Source of the DNA: M55B165 sp964423265
GTDB taxonomy: Bacteria; Actinomycetota; Humimicrobiia; Humimicrobiales; Humimicrobiaceae
Direction of reading: 5' to 3'
NCBI GenBank assembly: GCA_964423265.1
Contig: CAYREF010000010.1
Span: 1 to 46,387, forward strand
Length of the DNA stretch: 46,387 nt
The position numbers and the translations under genes are program-made. Under the pieces are notes generated by a model, which saw nothing but the letters and a program-made list of their open reading frames with translations, was not told the origin of the DNA and did not search any database. Below are positions 18,801 to 26,326 of this stretch, piece by piece (the stretch's first letter is position 1; each line of letters opens with the position of its first letter).

Positions 18801-19277
18801 GGCAATATCCAGTGCTGTCTGTATCCCGGTAATTCCTCCTCCTATAATTAAAACTTTCTTATTTATCTCAAAATATTTTGGGTAAAGCTCTCCATGCCTG
18901 TAGACTTTAGCAACTGCCATCCTCACCAGGTCTATAGCCTTGACGGTAGCCTTCTCCCTGTCGTCATGTATCCATGAGTCCTGTTCCCTTAAGTTCGCCA
19001 TATTAAAAAGATATGGATTGAGGCCTGCAGACTCAACGGTCCTCATGAAAGTCCGGTTATGTACCTGGGGAGAACAAGAGGCTACTACTACCCGGTTTAG
19101 ATTATGCTCTTTTACTGCTTTTATAATCTGAAGCTGGCCCGGTTCAGAACATGTATAGAGGTTGGTTTGTGTAAATACCACCCCTGGAAAATTTTTTGCC
19201 TCCTGGGCAACTTTTTCAACATCCACATTTGCAGCTATATTAGAGCCACAATAGCATATAAATACTCCGATTCTCAA
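15876..19277 (-). CDS. hdrA: HdrA-type bifurcating flavoprotein with inserted GltD/NfnB-like module (HdrL-like)
   Basis: An 1133-aa soluble flavoprotein, nearly twice the usual HdrA (about 650 aa). In order: the HdrA N-terminal domain (1-135; C8, C10, C43, C68); the first FAD Rossmann motif GGGITG (146-151); CSACILSPKMVDVG (190-203); a 4Fe-4S site C242/C245/C248/C252; an inserted GltD-type module (about 285-700) with N-terminal cysteines C292, C296, C331, C335, C339 and C343, FAD motif GSGPAG (388-393), NAD(P) motif GGGNVA (518-523) and GIFAGGD (660-666); a cysteine-rich joint (C767-C787); the rest of the HdrA FAD domain (GSRDRQRGQEYCSSAC); and two ferredoxin clusters (C1063-C1073, C1096-C1106). 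TTG is the start, with AGGA eight bases before. HdrA flavin is the expected bifurcation site. Confidence 0.92.
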   Translation of the reverse strand: MRIGVFICYCGSNIAANVDVEKVAQEAKNFPGVVFTQTNLYTCSEPGQLQIIKAVKEHNLNRVVVASCSPQVHNRTFMRTVESAGLNPYLFNMANLREQDSWIHDDREKATVKAIDLVRMAVAKVYRHGELYPKYFEINKKVLIIGGGITGIQTALDIANGGRKVILVEAEASIGGKMAQLDKTFPTIDCSACILSPKMVDVGTHENIELLTNSEVVKLEGSVGNFKATVRKKPRYIDVKNCTSCADCEKVCPVTIPNRYEAGLTEKKAISKMFAQAVPSAYSINKRGKAPCRSSCPADVAAQGYIALIREGKYDEALKLHREENPFPSICARVCTHPCEVDCTRKLVDEPVAIMALKRFIADRELTIDEVPLPQMEEKKPEKVAVIGSGPAGLTAAYYLAKKGYKVSVFEAMDKPGGMLRTEIPDYRLPPKILDREIDVIKRMGVEIITGKEIENTDQLWKLREKCDAVFVATGAANDITIDIGQKDLEGVISGVKFLKDVSLGKAKPLKGEVGIIGGGNVAIDSARSALRMGADEVNIFYRRSQKEMPAIKEEVEDAVEEGVKINFLTSPVEAVGESGNLKAVKFRRNELGEPGEDGRRKFIPIEGSEFTCDLDWLILAIGQRPDTGFLVTGEKKLELTRWDTIKLEDEEILLADKRGIFAGGDVVSGPATVTEAIGHGKLAAKVIDRYINGESLEDISDDIVSEKKSENRLKPEEVFSEEELTEFKRKARIAIDKLDKEKRIEGFVEVVGNLSEEEAKREAERCLSCGICSECKQCEAACEANCIDYSQKEEMAEIEVGAIAVAVGTDIMEADAFGEYGGGNLEDVITSLQYERLMCASGPTGGHILRPSDKKEPKKIVFLSCVGSRDRQRGQEYCSSACCMYLAKQAILTKEHISDAETYLFYTDVRSPGKDYDGFIARAKQYGTQYIRGRVSKVYRREEDGKLIVAGVDTVLNELVEIEADLVVLATAMVASEKSKELAKILNISTGSFGFFKESHPKLRPVETNTNGIYIAGTCQSPKDIPASVAQGSAAASKILALMSVDKLASDPMVAKVDKVRCIGCNKCLMVCPFNAIEEEELRGKNVVNVIETVCKGCGLCEATCPIDAVSLSGFTDEMLVEEIKGFSKQLK

Positions 19278-19297
19278 ATTTAAAATCCTTTCTTTAT

Positions 19298-20227
19298 CTA
19301 GGTAACCGGCTTTACAAAAAGGGACTCAAGCATTACTTCTTTCTCGCTTAATCCCAGGGCTATTCCCAATACCTGGGTCAGGTAAAGCACAGGAATATGA
19401 TAGTTTTTGCCAAAATAGCTGTTAATCTGGGATTGCCTTAAATCCAGGTTTTGCTGGCATAATTGGCAAAATACTACCAGGCTGTTTGCCCCGCTGCCGA
19501 TAGCTGTATCAATTATCTTCTTTGAAAGCTTTAGGACTACATCTTTATTGGTAAGTGAAAGTATAGCCCCGCAGCATTCTGTTTTAAACTGAAAGCTTGT
19601 ACATTTAATTCCCACATCCGCTAGTAGCTTTTCCATCGATGTAGGGTCTTCAACACTATCAAAAGCTGGCCTCTCCCTTGGCCTAAGCAGTGCACAGCCA
19701 TAATAGCAGGCCGGTACCAGCTTTGAGAGGATGCCGGGTCTCTGATAATTTTTACCCCCTGATACCTCTTGATATTTTTCTTTTAGAAGGTCTCTTTTTT
19801 CTACTAAGAATTCTAAAATAGAGTAAACCCTGAAATTATATTCTTTTTCTATAGAGAAACCCATTTCTTCTAAGTCAGATATAAGGCGGGCTTTTCTCTC
19901 TAGTTCAAATTCATTTAAAGCTTCGTCACTGGATCCAAGAACTTTTGCTGCATGCATTAGTTTATTATAACAGGACACACATGGGCATAAAATTTCCCCA
20001 TAACCCATTTGCCTGGCAAGTAAAAGATTTCTTGCAGAAAGGACAAGTGAAAGTTTCTCGCTTGTATGATGGGCAGGAGTTGTCCCACAGCAATTCCAGT
20101 CCTCAATCTCTTCAAAGCCTATTTCCAGCACCTCCAGCAGCCTCTTTATGGAAACATTGTAATCCATAGAGGTAGAATTAAGGGAACAACCTGGATAATA
20201 TGCTATTTTTTTATCTTCCTTTGTCAT
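19298..20227 (-). CDS. hdrB: HdrB-like heterodisulfide reductase catalytic subunit (two CCG domains)
   Basis: 309 aa with both cysteine-rich CCG domains that bind the non-cubane 4Fe-4S clusters reducing a disulfide. CCG1: C14, C46-C47, C83, C86, with spacings C-X31-CC-X35-CXXC. CCG2: C178 (C174 nearby), C218-C219, C254, C257, with spacings X39 and X34. Both are close to the family rule, so the catalytic site looks intact. hdrC ends one base before its ATG and hdrA follows 20 bases on. The natural disulfide is unknown: CoM-S-S-CoB in methanogens, DsrC trisulfide or similar in sulfate reducers; no dsrC is in this window. Confidence 0.93.
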   Translation of the reverse strand: MTKEDKKIAYYPGCSLNSTSMDYNVSIKRLLEVLEIGFEEIEDWNCCGTTPAHHTSEKLSLVLSARNLLLARQMGYGEILCPCVSCYNKLMHAAKVLGSSDEALNEFELERKARLISDLEEMGFSIEKEYNFRVYSILEFLVEKRDLLKEKYQEVSGGKNYQRPGILSKLVPACYYGCALLRPRERPAFDSVEDPTSMEKLLADVGIKCTSFQFKTECCGAILSLTNKDVVLKLSKKIIDTAIGSGANSLVVFCQLCQQNLDLRQSQINSYFGKNYHIPVLYLTQVLGIALGLSEKEVMLESLFVKPVT

Positions 20228-20767
20228 TTACAAATATTTCTTTATTACTTTTGCCATTTTTCTCCTGCCTTTTACTAACTCAGGCAAGATTTTTATCTTT
20301 CTTTTCTTTAAGATATCCAAGCCAATATCAGCATCATTAAAAAATCTTCCAGTAGCCGTATTTAAGCCAAATATTAATCCAGGCTCATAACTCCTGCCAA
20401 AAACTTGCAGAATTTTTAAGAAAAGCCTGTAAAATATAGAAATGTTTTTTTCCTTTCTGGTAGCCGTCTGCCAGGTTGAAACCCTCAAGTGGTTCATTAT
20501 TGCTGCTATGCTTATATCCTCAGGGCAGCGGCTGGTACATATATCACATCCAAGGCAAAGCCATATAGTATTCGAGTTTACTATCTTCTCCATCTTGCCA
20601 GATTGTATAAGCGCTATTATCTGGTGTGGCTTGTATTGGTAAAGGTCTGCAACCGGACACCCTGCTGTGCATTTTCCGCACTGAACACAATAGTTGAGAT
20701 TAGGTTCAACGAAGTTTTCGAGTTCTTCTTCTATTTTGCTTGAACTTATATTTTTTTTATTTAACAC
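20228..20767 (-). CDS. hdrC: HdrC-like 4Fe-4S subunit
   Basis: A 179-aa iron-sulfur protein with two ferredoxin-type sites, C27/C30/C33/C37 and C71/C74/C77/C81, in the HdrC contexts NYCVQCGKCTAGCPVADLY and WLCLGCDICTSRCPEDI. It relays electrons between HdrA and HdrB. There is no membrane segment, so this is the soluble HdrABC type rather than HdrDE. The only possible start is a GTG directly after an in-frame stop codon, and I see no ribosome-binding site in front of it, so initiation may be weak or effectively leaderless. It is the first gene of the hdr-flx operon. Confidence 0.9.
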   Translation of the reverse strand: MLNKKNISSSKIEEELENFVEPNLNYCVQCGKCTAGCPVADLYQYKPHQIIALIQSGKMEKIVNSNTIWLCLGCDICTSRCPEDISIAAIMNHLRVSTWQTATRKEKNISIFYRLFLKILQVFGRSYEPGLIFGLNTATGRFFNDADIGLDILKKRKIKILPELVKGRRKMAKVIKKYL

Positions 20768-20782
20768 TTAAAATATGGTTTT

Positions 20783-20819
20783 ATATTAGTAATACTATAA
20801 ACTTTATGTATTTAGTCAA
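20783..20819 (-). promoter_or_regulatory. candidate promoter region for hdrCBA-flxDCBA
   Basis: On the minus strand a TTGACT (20819-20814) matches the -35 consensus in five of six positions. Possible -10 boxes are TATAGT (20799-20794, 14-base spacer), TAGTAT (20797-20792, 16-base spacer) and TAATAT (20788-20783, spacer too long). None combines ideal sequence and spacing, so only the -35 is convincing. Confidence 0.35.
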
Positions 20820-20883
20820 TTTTATAATATTTAAATTAAAAATCAAGCATACTTAGATAATTTCATTAAATAATACACAATGA

Positions 20884-20904
20884 AAAATAGTTATGCAAGC
20901 ATAA
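20884..20904 (-). terminator. weak intrinsic terminator after asd
   Basis: On the minus strand, just after the asd stop, TTATG-CTTG-CATAA forms a five-pair stem with a four-base loop followed by CTATTTTTC. The stem is A+T-rich, so termination may be partial and some por-lysC-asd transcription could run into hdrC. Confidence 0.35.
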
Positions 20905-20915
20905 GAGCGGTGGTT

Positions 20916-21923
20916 TTATTTAATTAATTCCTCGGCTATCTGTACGGTATTAAGGGCAGCCCCTTTTCTTAGCTGGTCCCCAACCACCCACATATTTATT
21001 CCATTATCTATGGATATATCTTCCCTCAGCCTACCCACATATACAAGGTCTTTTCCGGAGGAATCAAGGGCTGTAGGATAGACTGCTTTTATCGGATCAT
21101 CCTTGACTGCTATTCCTTCAGCTTCCTCTAACGCTTTTCTAACTTCCCCTAAGGTGAGCTTTTTCTCGGTTTCAATATTTATGGATTCAGAATGGGAAGT
21201 ATAAACCGGAACTCTTACAGTAGTTGCCGACACCTTGATATCCGAATCACCAAATATCTTCTGAGTCTCATATACCATCTTCATCTCTTCTTTTGTATAC
21301 CTGTTTTCCATAAAAACATCTATATGGGGTAAAGCATTAAAGGCAATCTGAACAGGAAATACCTCGCAAGCAATATCCTTGCTTTTCTCACAAGCCAATT
21401 TATGCACCTGCCTCTCAAGCTCATCTATGGCTTTAGCCCCTGCTCCTGATACAGCCTGGTATGTAGATACAACTATCCTTTTAATCCGGGAAAGCTCGTA
21501 AACAGGCTTTATAGCCACAGCCATTATAATGGTAGAGCAGTTTGGGTTGGCGATAATACCTTTATGCTTAAATATGTCCTCCCTGTTAACCTCGGGGATA
21601 ACCAGAGGGATTTCTTCTTCCATCCTGAATGCGCTACTATTATCAACCACTATTGCTCCACTGTCTACAGCATATTTTGCAAATTTCTTAGATACGGAAC
21701 TGCCAGCAGAAAATAATGCAATGTCTATATCCCTAAAGGAATCTTTTTTAAGTTCTTTTATTTCCAGTTCTTCCCCGGCAAATACAATAGTCTTTCCCGC
21801 TGACCTTTTAGAGGCAAGAGGAAGCAAATTCTTTACCGGAAACCTTCTTTCTTCCAATACTTTTAAAAATACTTTTCCCACAGCGCCAGTTACTCCTGCC
21901 ACCGCTAAATTATATTGCTTCAA
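20916..21923 (-). CDS. asd: aspartate-semialdehyde dehydrogenase
   Basis: NADPH-dependent reduction of aspartyl phosphate, feeding lysine, threonine, methionine and cell-wall diaminopimelate synthesis. At 335 aa it is full length, with the N-terminal nucleotide motif VAGVTGAVGKVFLKVLEER, the catalytic cysteine in IANPNCSTIIMAVA, the YQAVSGAGAKAI segment, and the C-terminal RVPVYTSHSESINIETEK with its conserved RVPV and histidine. It follows lysC by 47 bases, the next enzyme in the pathway, and ends the por-lysC-asd transcription unit. Confidence 0.95.
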   Translation of the reverse strand: MKQYNLAVAGVTGAVGKVFLKVLEERRFPVKNLLPLASKRSAGKTIVFAGEELEIKELKKDSFRDIDIALFSAGSSVSKKFAKYAVDSGAIVVDNSSAFRMEEEIPLVIPEVNREDIFKHKGIIANPNCSTIIMAVAIKPVYELSRIKRIVVSTYQAVSGAGAKAIDELERQVHKLACEKSKDIACEVFPVQIAFNALPHIDVFMENRYTKEEMKMVYETQKIFGDSDIKVSATTVRVPVYTSHSESINIETEKKLTLGEVRKALEEAEGIAVKDDPIKAVYPTALDSSGKDLVYVGRLREDISIDNGINMWVVGDQLRKGAALNTVQIAEELIK

Positions 21924-21970
21924 TGTAGCATTCTCCCTGATTAAATTTAATTTGCCTTACTTTACTATAT

Positions 21971-23188
21971 TTACTTATGTAATTCAAAACCTTTATGGAG
22001 AGCCCTTACCGCCTTCTTTACTTTATCCTTCCTTATAATACAGGAAATCCTTATGGGTGAGGTGCTTATCATCTCTATATTTATATTTTCCTCTCCCAGT
22101 ATCTTAAACATCTTGGCAGCAATCCCTGGGTGGGTCTGCATCCCGGCACCTACAATTGACACCTTAGCCACTTCAGGATCTATTTCCACACTTTCATAAC
22201 CCAACTTTTCTACAGTCTTTCTGGCCATATTTTTATCATTTTCAGTAACCGTAAGGGAGATTGTAGCAATATTTTTTTCACTGACATTTTGCACTATCAG
22301 GTCAACATTTACATTTTCTCCTGCTAGCGTCCCAAAAAGCCTAGCAGCTATCCCTGGTTCATCCAGCAAGCCATAAACAGTAATCTTTACCTGATTAGTA
22401 TCATAGGAAACACCAGTTATGATAGGTCTTTCCATTTTTTCATTTGTTCTTTCCATTATCCAAGTCCCCTCAATATCATTAAAACTTGATCTTACATGTA
22501 AAACCACATTATGCTTCTTTGCAAATTCAACTGCCCGCAGGTGCAATACTTTTGCCCCTGATGAGGCCAATTCCAGCATCTCATCATAAGACAGCGAATG
22601 TATTTTTTTAGCTTCCGGAACTAAATTGGGGTCAGTAGTATAGACTCCCCTAACATCAGTATATATTTCGCAATATTTTGCCCTCAAGGCTGAAGCCAAT
22701 GCCACCGCAGTGGTATCCGAGCCTCCCCTTCCCAAAGTAGTTATATCATTCTGCCGGGAGATCCCCTGGAAACCGGCCACTATAACTATCTTACCGTTTT
22801 TAAGCTCATCCAGTATTCTATTACAGTTTATATTCAAAATCTTAGCATTGGTATAAATATTGTCCGTAAGTATACCTGCCTGGTTTCCGGTAAGTGAAAT
22901 ACAGGGATAGTTTTTCTCATGGATAGCCATGGAAAGCAAAGCAATAGAAACCTGTTCCCCGGTAGAAAGAAGCATATCCATTTCTCTCCTGGAAGGCTCA
23001 CCGGTTATCTGCTTGGCCATTTCTATCAGATCGTCTGTAGCAGAACCCATTGCTGATACCGTAACCACAACCTTGTTGCCACTCTTCCTTGCAGCTACAG
23101 CCTTCTGGGCAACATGCCTTATTTTATCCGCATCAGCAACAGAGGTACCGCCAAATTTCATTACCACTATTCCATTTTTCTTGGGCAT
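21971..23188 (-). CDS. lysC: aspartate kinase with tandem ACT domains
   Basis: Phosphorylates aspartate, the first step of the aspartate-family pathway. 405 aa: kinase domain with MKFGGTSVAD at residues 10-19, VTVSAMGSATDDL, and LGRGGSDTTAVALASALRA, followed by two ACT domains (VYGLLDEPGIAARLFGTLA and IVGAGMQTHPGIAAKMF) that normally bind lysine or threonine as feedback inhibitors. Its ATG abuts the porB stop with no gap. Methionines near residue 245 lie at the usual position of an internal start that makes a separate beta subunit in Bacillus and actinobacteria; whether that happens here is not visible. Confidence 0.95.
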   Translation of the reverse strand: MPKKNGIVVMKFGGTSVADADKIRHVAQKAVAARKSGNKVVVTVSAMGSATDDLIEMAKQITGEPSRREMDMLLSTGEQVSIALLSMAIHEKNYPCISLTGNQAGILTDNIYTNAKILNINCNRILDELKNGKIVIVAGFQGISRQNDITTLGRGGSDTTAVALASALRAKYCEIYTDVRGVYTTDPNLVPEAKKIHSLSYDEMLELASSGAKVLHLRAVEFAKKHNVVLHVRSSFNDIEGTWIMERTNEKMERPIITGVSYDTNQVKITVYGLLDEPGIAARLFGTLAGENVNVDLIVQNVSEKNIATISLTVTENDKNMARKTVEKLGYESVEIDPEVAKVSIVGAGMQTHPGIAAKMFKILGEENINIEMISTSPIRISCIIRKDKVKKAVRALHKGFELHK

Positions 23189-24118
23189 TTATTCTTTTTC
23201 ACCACATAATTTTAATAATTCTTCCCAATTATTATCTACATGTTGCTGTATTTCGTCAATTAAATGCTCATTTTTTTCATTGAACAGGTGCTTAAACCTT
23301 TTTTGCTGCTTCAGCCAGTCCCTAACAGGAATCTTTTTCTTTTTAGGATTATAACTTAACTTATAGTCTCCATTCTCTACCTCATATAAAGGCCAAATGC
23401 AGCTAAGCACTGCCTCTTTGGCAATCTTTATAGTATCCTTAGCATCATAATACCAGCCGGTAGGGCAAGGCGATATGACATTTAGAAATGCCGGCCCCTC
23501 CACCTCAAATGCCTTTTTGGCTTTCTTTATCAGGTCATTCCAGTGGCCGGGTGAACCCTGCGCAGCATAAGGAATGTTATGGGCTACCATTATTTTGGTA
23601 AGGTCTTTTTTAAACTGCGGTTTTCCGGGTATAACTGATCCAGCCGGGCTGGTAGTAGTCGCTGCACAATAGGGGGTTGCCCCTGACCTCTGCTTGCCGG
23701 TATTCATGTAAGCGCCATTATCGTAACAGATATAAACAAAGTCATGGCCCCTCTCTACTGCCCCTGATAGTGACTGCAGTCCTATATCGTAAGTTCCGCC
23801 ATCTCCACCAAATGCAGCAAAATGGATTTTATCTTTTATCTTGCCCTGCTTCTTAAAAGCTCTGTAGGCTGACTCAACCCCAGCAATGGTGGCAGCAGCA
23901 TTTTCAAAAGCGCTATGTATAAAAGGCACTTTCCAGGAACTATAAGGATAGATAGTTGTAGACACTTCCAGACATCCTGTCGCTGCCGCAACCACAACTG
24001 GTTCTTCAACTGCTGCCAGTATGTCATGGACAATGAGGCCGGCTCCACAGCCCGGGCATAGCCTGTGCCCAAAAGCTAGCCTTTGCTCACTTTTTGCAAT
24101 TTCTTTTATTTTAACCAT
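23189..24118 (-). CDS. porB: pyruvate:ferredoxin oxidoreductase beta subunit
   Basis: TPP-binding subunit of the four-subunit pyruvate synthase. The CPGCGAGL cluster motif lies near the N-terminus, the TPP/Mg motif GGDGGTYDIGLQSLSGA near residue 110, followed by YDNGAYMNTGKQRSGATPY; the SPCPTGW motif in the C-terminal half carries a further conserved cysteine. About 309 aa, normal. A GTG at 24127 is possible, but the ATG at 24118 has GGGAG at a workable distance. It overlaps or abuts porA and ends immediately before lysC. PorB-type features (the GSPGHWNDLI segment) favour pyruvate over 2-oxoglutarate. Confidence 0.92.
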   Translation of the reverse strand: MVKIKEIAKSEQRLAFGHRLCPGCGAGLIVHDILAAVEEPVVVAAATGCLEVSTTIYPYSSWKVPFIHSAFENAAATIAGVESAYRAFKKQGKIKDKIHFAAFGGDGGTYDIGLQSLSGAVERGHDFVYICYDNGAYMNTGKQRSGATPYCAATTTSPAGSVIPGKPQFKKDLTKIMVAHNIPYAAQGSPGHWNDLIKKAKKAFEVEGPAFLNVISPCPTGWYYDAKDTIKIAKEAVLSCIWPLYEVENGDYKLSYNPKKKKIPVRDWLKQQKRFKHLFNEKNEHLIDEIQQHVDNNWEELLKLCGEKE

Positions 24119-24126
24119 ATTACTCA

Positions 24127-25308
24127 CTACTCCCTTACGCCTAAATAATTTATTAAATTTTCCACTTTTCCGGTATCAACCATATCACCCAGATCACTAA
24201 AAGCTTTCTTTATCTGATCAATAGTGGTATCTCTTCCGCCAAGGCCGTAAACATAATTGGTGGTAAGCGGCCTTCTATCCAAATCATATAAGGCTGATCT
24301 TAGTTCAGAAAATAATGGGCCACCCTGTCCGCTGAATGAATCTGACCTGTCAAGTACCGCCAAAGCTTTCAGGTTTTTAGTAGCTTCAATGATTTCCTCT
24401 TTGGGAAAAGGCCTAAACAGGATTGGCTTAATAAGTCCAGCTTTAACTCCTTCTTTTCTTAACTGCCTTATCACGCTTTTTGTGGTTCCTGCCGTAGAAG
24501 AAAGAACCATTATAGCTATTTCGGCATCCTCCATCATAAAAGTGTCAACCAATGGCTGCTTTCTTCCGGAAAGTTTTTCATATTCTTTACATACTTCCTT
24601 TATGGTGCTCATGGATGCAACCATGGCATCTGCTTCTTGTTTTTTAGTTTCAAAATAATAGTCAGTAAGCTGAAGCGGACCGAAAGTTGCAGGATTGTCC
24701 ACATCTAAAACCGAATAAGGAGCTTTGTTTTCTTTAAGAAAGTCCTTTAACTGACCGTCTTTAAGTATTTCCAGTATTTCCGTGCTGTGTCCAGTTATAA
24801 AGCCGTCAATCATTACCATTGCAGGAAGCCTTACATTTTCATCTTCAGCTATCCTTACCGCTTTTATAAGGTTGTCATAGCCTTCCTGTGAATTTTCAGA
24901 ATAAAACTGTATCCACCCGGCTTCCCTGGCACCCATTGAATCACTATGGTCGCAATGTATGTTTATAGGAGCAGATAATGCCCTGTTAACATTAGTCATA
25001 ACTACAGGCAGCCTTAACCCTGAAGCAATGGACAGTAGCTCCCACATCAGCGCAAGCCCTGCTGAAGATGTGGCAGTCATTACCCTGGCTCCAGAAGAAG
25101 CCGCTCCCACACATGCGCTCATTGCGCTATGTTCACTTTCAACTGTAATAAATTCTGTATCCACCTGCCCGTTATGAACATAGTTTGCAAAATCCTGCAC
25201 AATTGCAGTCTGGGGGGTAATCGGGAAGGCAGAAACAACATCTGGGTTTATCTGTCTCATAGCAGTTGCCATGGCAGCTGTACCTATTAGTGCAACTTTT
25301 TTACCCAT
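24127..25308 (-). CDS. porA: pyruvate:ferredoxin oxidoreductase alpha subunit
   Basis: Substrate- and TPP-pyrimidine-binding subunit, about 393 aa. Hallmarks: VVSAFPITPQTAIVQDFA near the N-terminus, TVESEHSAMSACVGAASSG, TATSSAGLALMWELLSIA and the domain II segment VLDRSDSFSGQGGPLFSEL. I take the ATG at 25308 with an AGGA ten bases upstream; the frame also reaches a TTG at 25317. Order porC-porD-porA-porB is a classic ancestral arrangement found in many archaea and anaerobic bacteria. With no acetyl-CoA-using neighbours, direction (oxidation or synthesis) is not determined. Confidence 0.93.
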   Translation of the reverse strand: MGKKVALIGTAAMATAMRQINPDVVSAFPITPQTAIVQDFANYVHNGQVDTEFITVESEHSAMSACVGAASSGARVMTATSSAGLALMWELLSIASGLRLPVVMTNVNRALSAPINIHCDHSDSMGAREAGWIQFYSENSQEGYDNLIKAVRIAEDENVRLPAMVMIDGFITGHSTEILEILKDGQLKDFLKENKAPYSVLDVDNPATFGPLQLTDYYFETKKQEADAMVASMSTIKEVCKEYEKLSGRKQPLVDTFMMEDAEIAIMVLSSTAGTTKSVIRQLRKEGVKAGLIKPILFRPFPKEEIIEATKNLKALAVLDRSDSFSGQGGPLFSELRSALYDLDRRPLTTNYVYGLGGRDTTIDQIKKAFSDLGDMVDTGKVENLINYLGVRE

Positions 25309-25347
25309 GTTTATCAAATCCTTTCTTTAAACTTAAGAAATTTATAA

Positions 25348-25644
25348 TTACTCCAATTCCATTTCAATTGCGTCCTTTGGACACTCTTCAGCACAAATTC
25401 CGCAACCCTTACAATAATCAAGATTTATTTTGCCAACTTTTCCGTCCTTTGTAACACTCACAGCCCTTTCAGGGCAAAATATATAACAAAATAAACAATC
25501 TATACATTTTTCATCATCTCTTACAGGCTTTTTTATTCTCCAGTCGCCTGTCTTGTAATCTTCTGAACTACCAGCCCTGGGAATCATTCCTCCCATCGGT
25601 ATTGTCCTGTAACCAGGCTTTTTTTGTTTCTTTGTATCAGCCAT
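25348..25644 (-). CDS. porD: pyruvate:ferredoxin oxidoreductase delta (ferredoxin-like) subunit
   Basis: A 98-aa two-cluster ferredoxin subunit with motifs CIDCLFCYIFCPE and CKGCGICAEECPKDAI, preceded by a PorD-type basic N-terminal arm (GYRTIPMGGMIPRAGSS). It transfers electrons from the TPP site to external ferredoxin. Its start overlaps the porC stop by one base and porA follows after about 40 bases. Confidence 0.93.
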   Translation of the reverse strand: MADTKKQKKPGYRTIPMGGMIPRAGSSEDYKTGDWRIKKPVRDDEKCIDCLFCYIFCPERAVSVTKDGKVGKINLDYCKGCGICAEECPKDAIEMELE

Positions 25645-26219
25645 TAATTTCCTACCTCCTCATAAGCTCTTTTAATAGCATTTAAATTGCCTTCTATTAC
25701 TTTCTCCGAAAACTTTTTAGATAAAAATTTCTTTATAGCTTCAAGCAGTGATTCAATCTTTAGAAAATCCGTAACCTTAACCAGTGCTCCAATCATGGGA
25801 GTATTGGGCATAGCCCTTCCTATCTCTTCAATGGATATTTTAGTTGCATTTACAGTATAAATTTTTACATCGTTGTCTTCCGTATCTATGTTATTCTTGA
25901 TTTTTTCCACTGGCTCATGGGTATTTACAATAATTATGCCACCTTCCTTTAAGCCCTCAGTAACATCTATGCTTTCCAGCAATGTGGGATCAAGCACCAA
26001 AACATAGCTGGGTTTCTTAACTTGGGAATGAAGCTCAATTTTATCCTTGCTTATCCTGTTAAAAGACTGCACCGGAGCACCCATTCTTTCTGCCCCATAT
26101 TCAGGAAAAGCCTGGATATAATAACCTTCTTCTACTGCAGCAGTAGCCAGAAGCTTGGAAGCAGTTACTGCTCCCTGGCCGCCCCTGCCGTGCCATCTTA
26201 CCTCTATTAAGTCTTCCAT
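25644..26219 (-). CDS. porC: pyruvate:ferredoxin oxidoreductase gamma subunit
   Basis: 191-aa gamma subunit, recognised by VRWHGRGGQGAVTASKLLA at the N-terminus, AFPEYGAERMGAPVQSF, and the PNTPMIGALVKVT segment. It is the first gene of the porCDAB-lysC-asd run. About 107 bases of A+T-rich DNA separate it from the recR stop upstream; I see no strong promoter there, though a start is required if recR transcription ends. Confidence 0.93.
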   Translation of the reverse strand: MEDLIEVRWHGRGGQGAVTASKLLATAAVEEGYYIQAFPEYGAERMGAPVQSFNRISKDKIELHSQVKKPSYVLVLDPTLLESIDVTEGLKEGGIIIVNTHEPVEKIKNNIDTEDNDVKIYTVNATKISIEEIGRAMPNTPMIGALVKVTDFLKIESLLEAIKKFLSKKFSEKVIEGNLNAIKRAYEEVGN

Positions 26220-26326
26220 ACTAACACCTCTTGTTTAATATATTTAAATTACAAAGCAAAACTTGGCAACATACAAAAATTAGTAAATTATAACATAATA
26301 GAAAACAAATTTCATTGGAGTACAAA

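Noticed and set aside
23189..25308. 2-oxoglutarate (KorAB) rather than pyruvate oxidoreductase
   Set aside because: Four-subunit CDAB order, PorB length and motifs fit pyruvate synthase; Kor beta subunits lack the GSPGHWNDL-type region.
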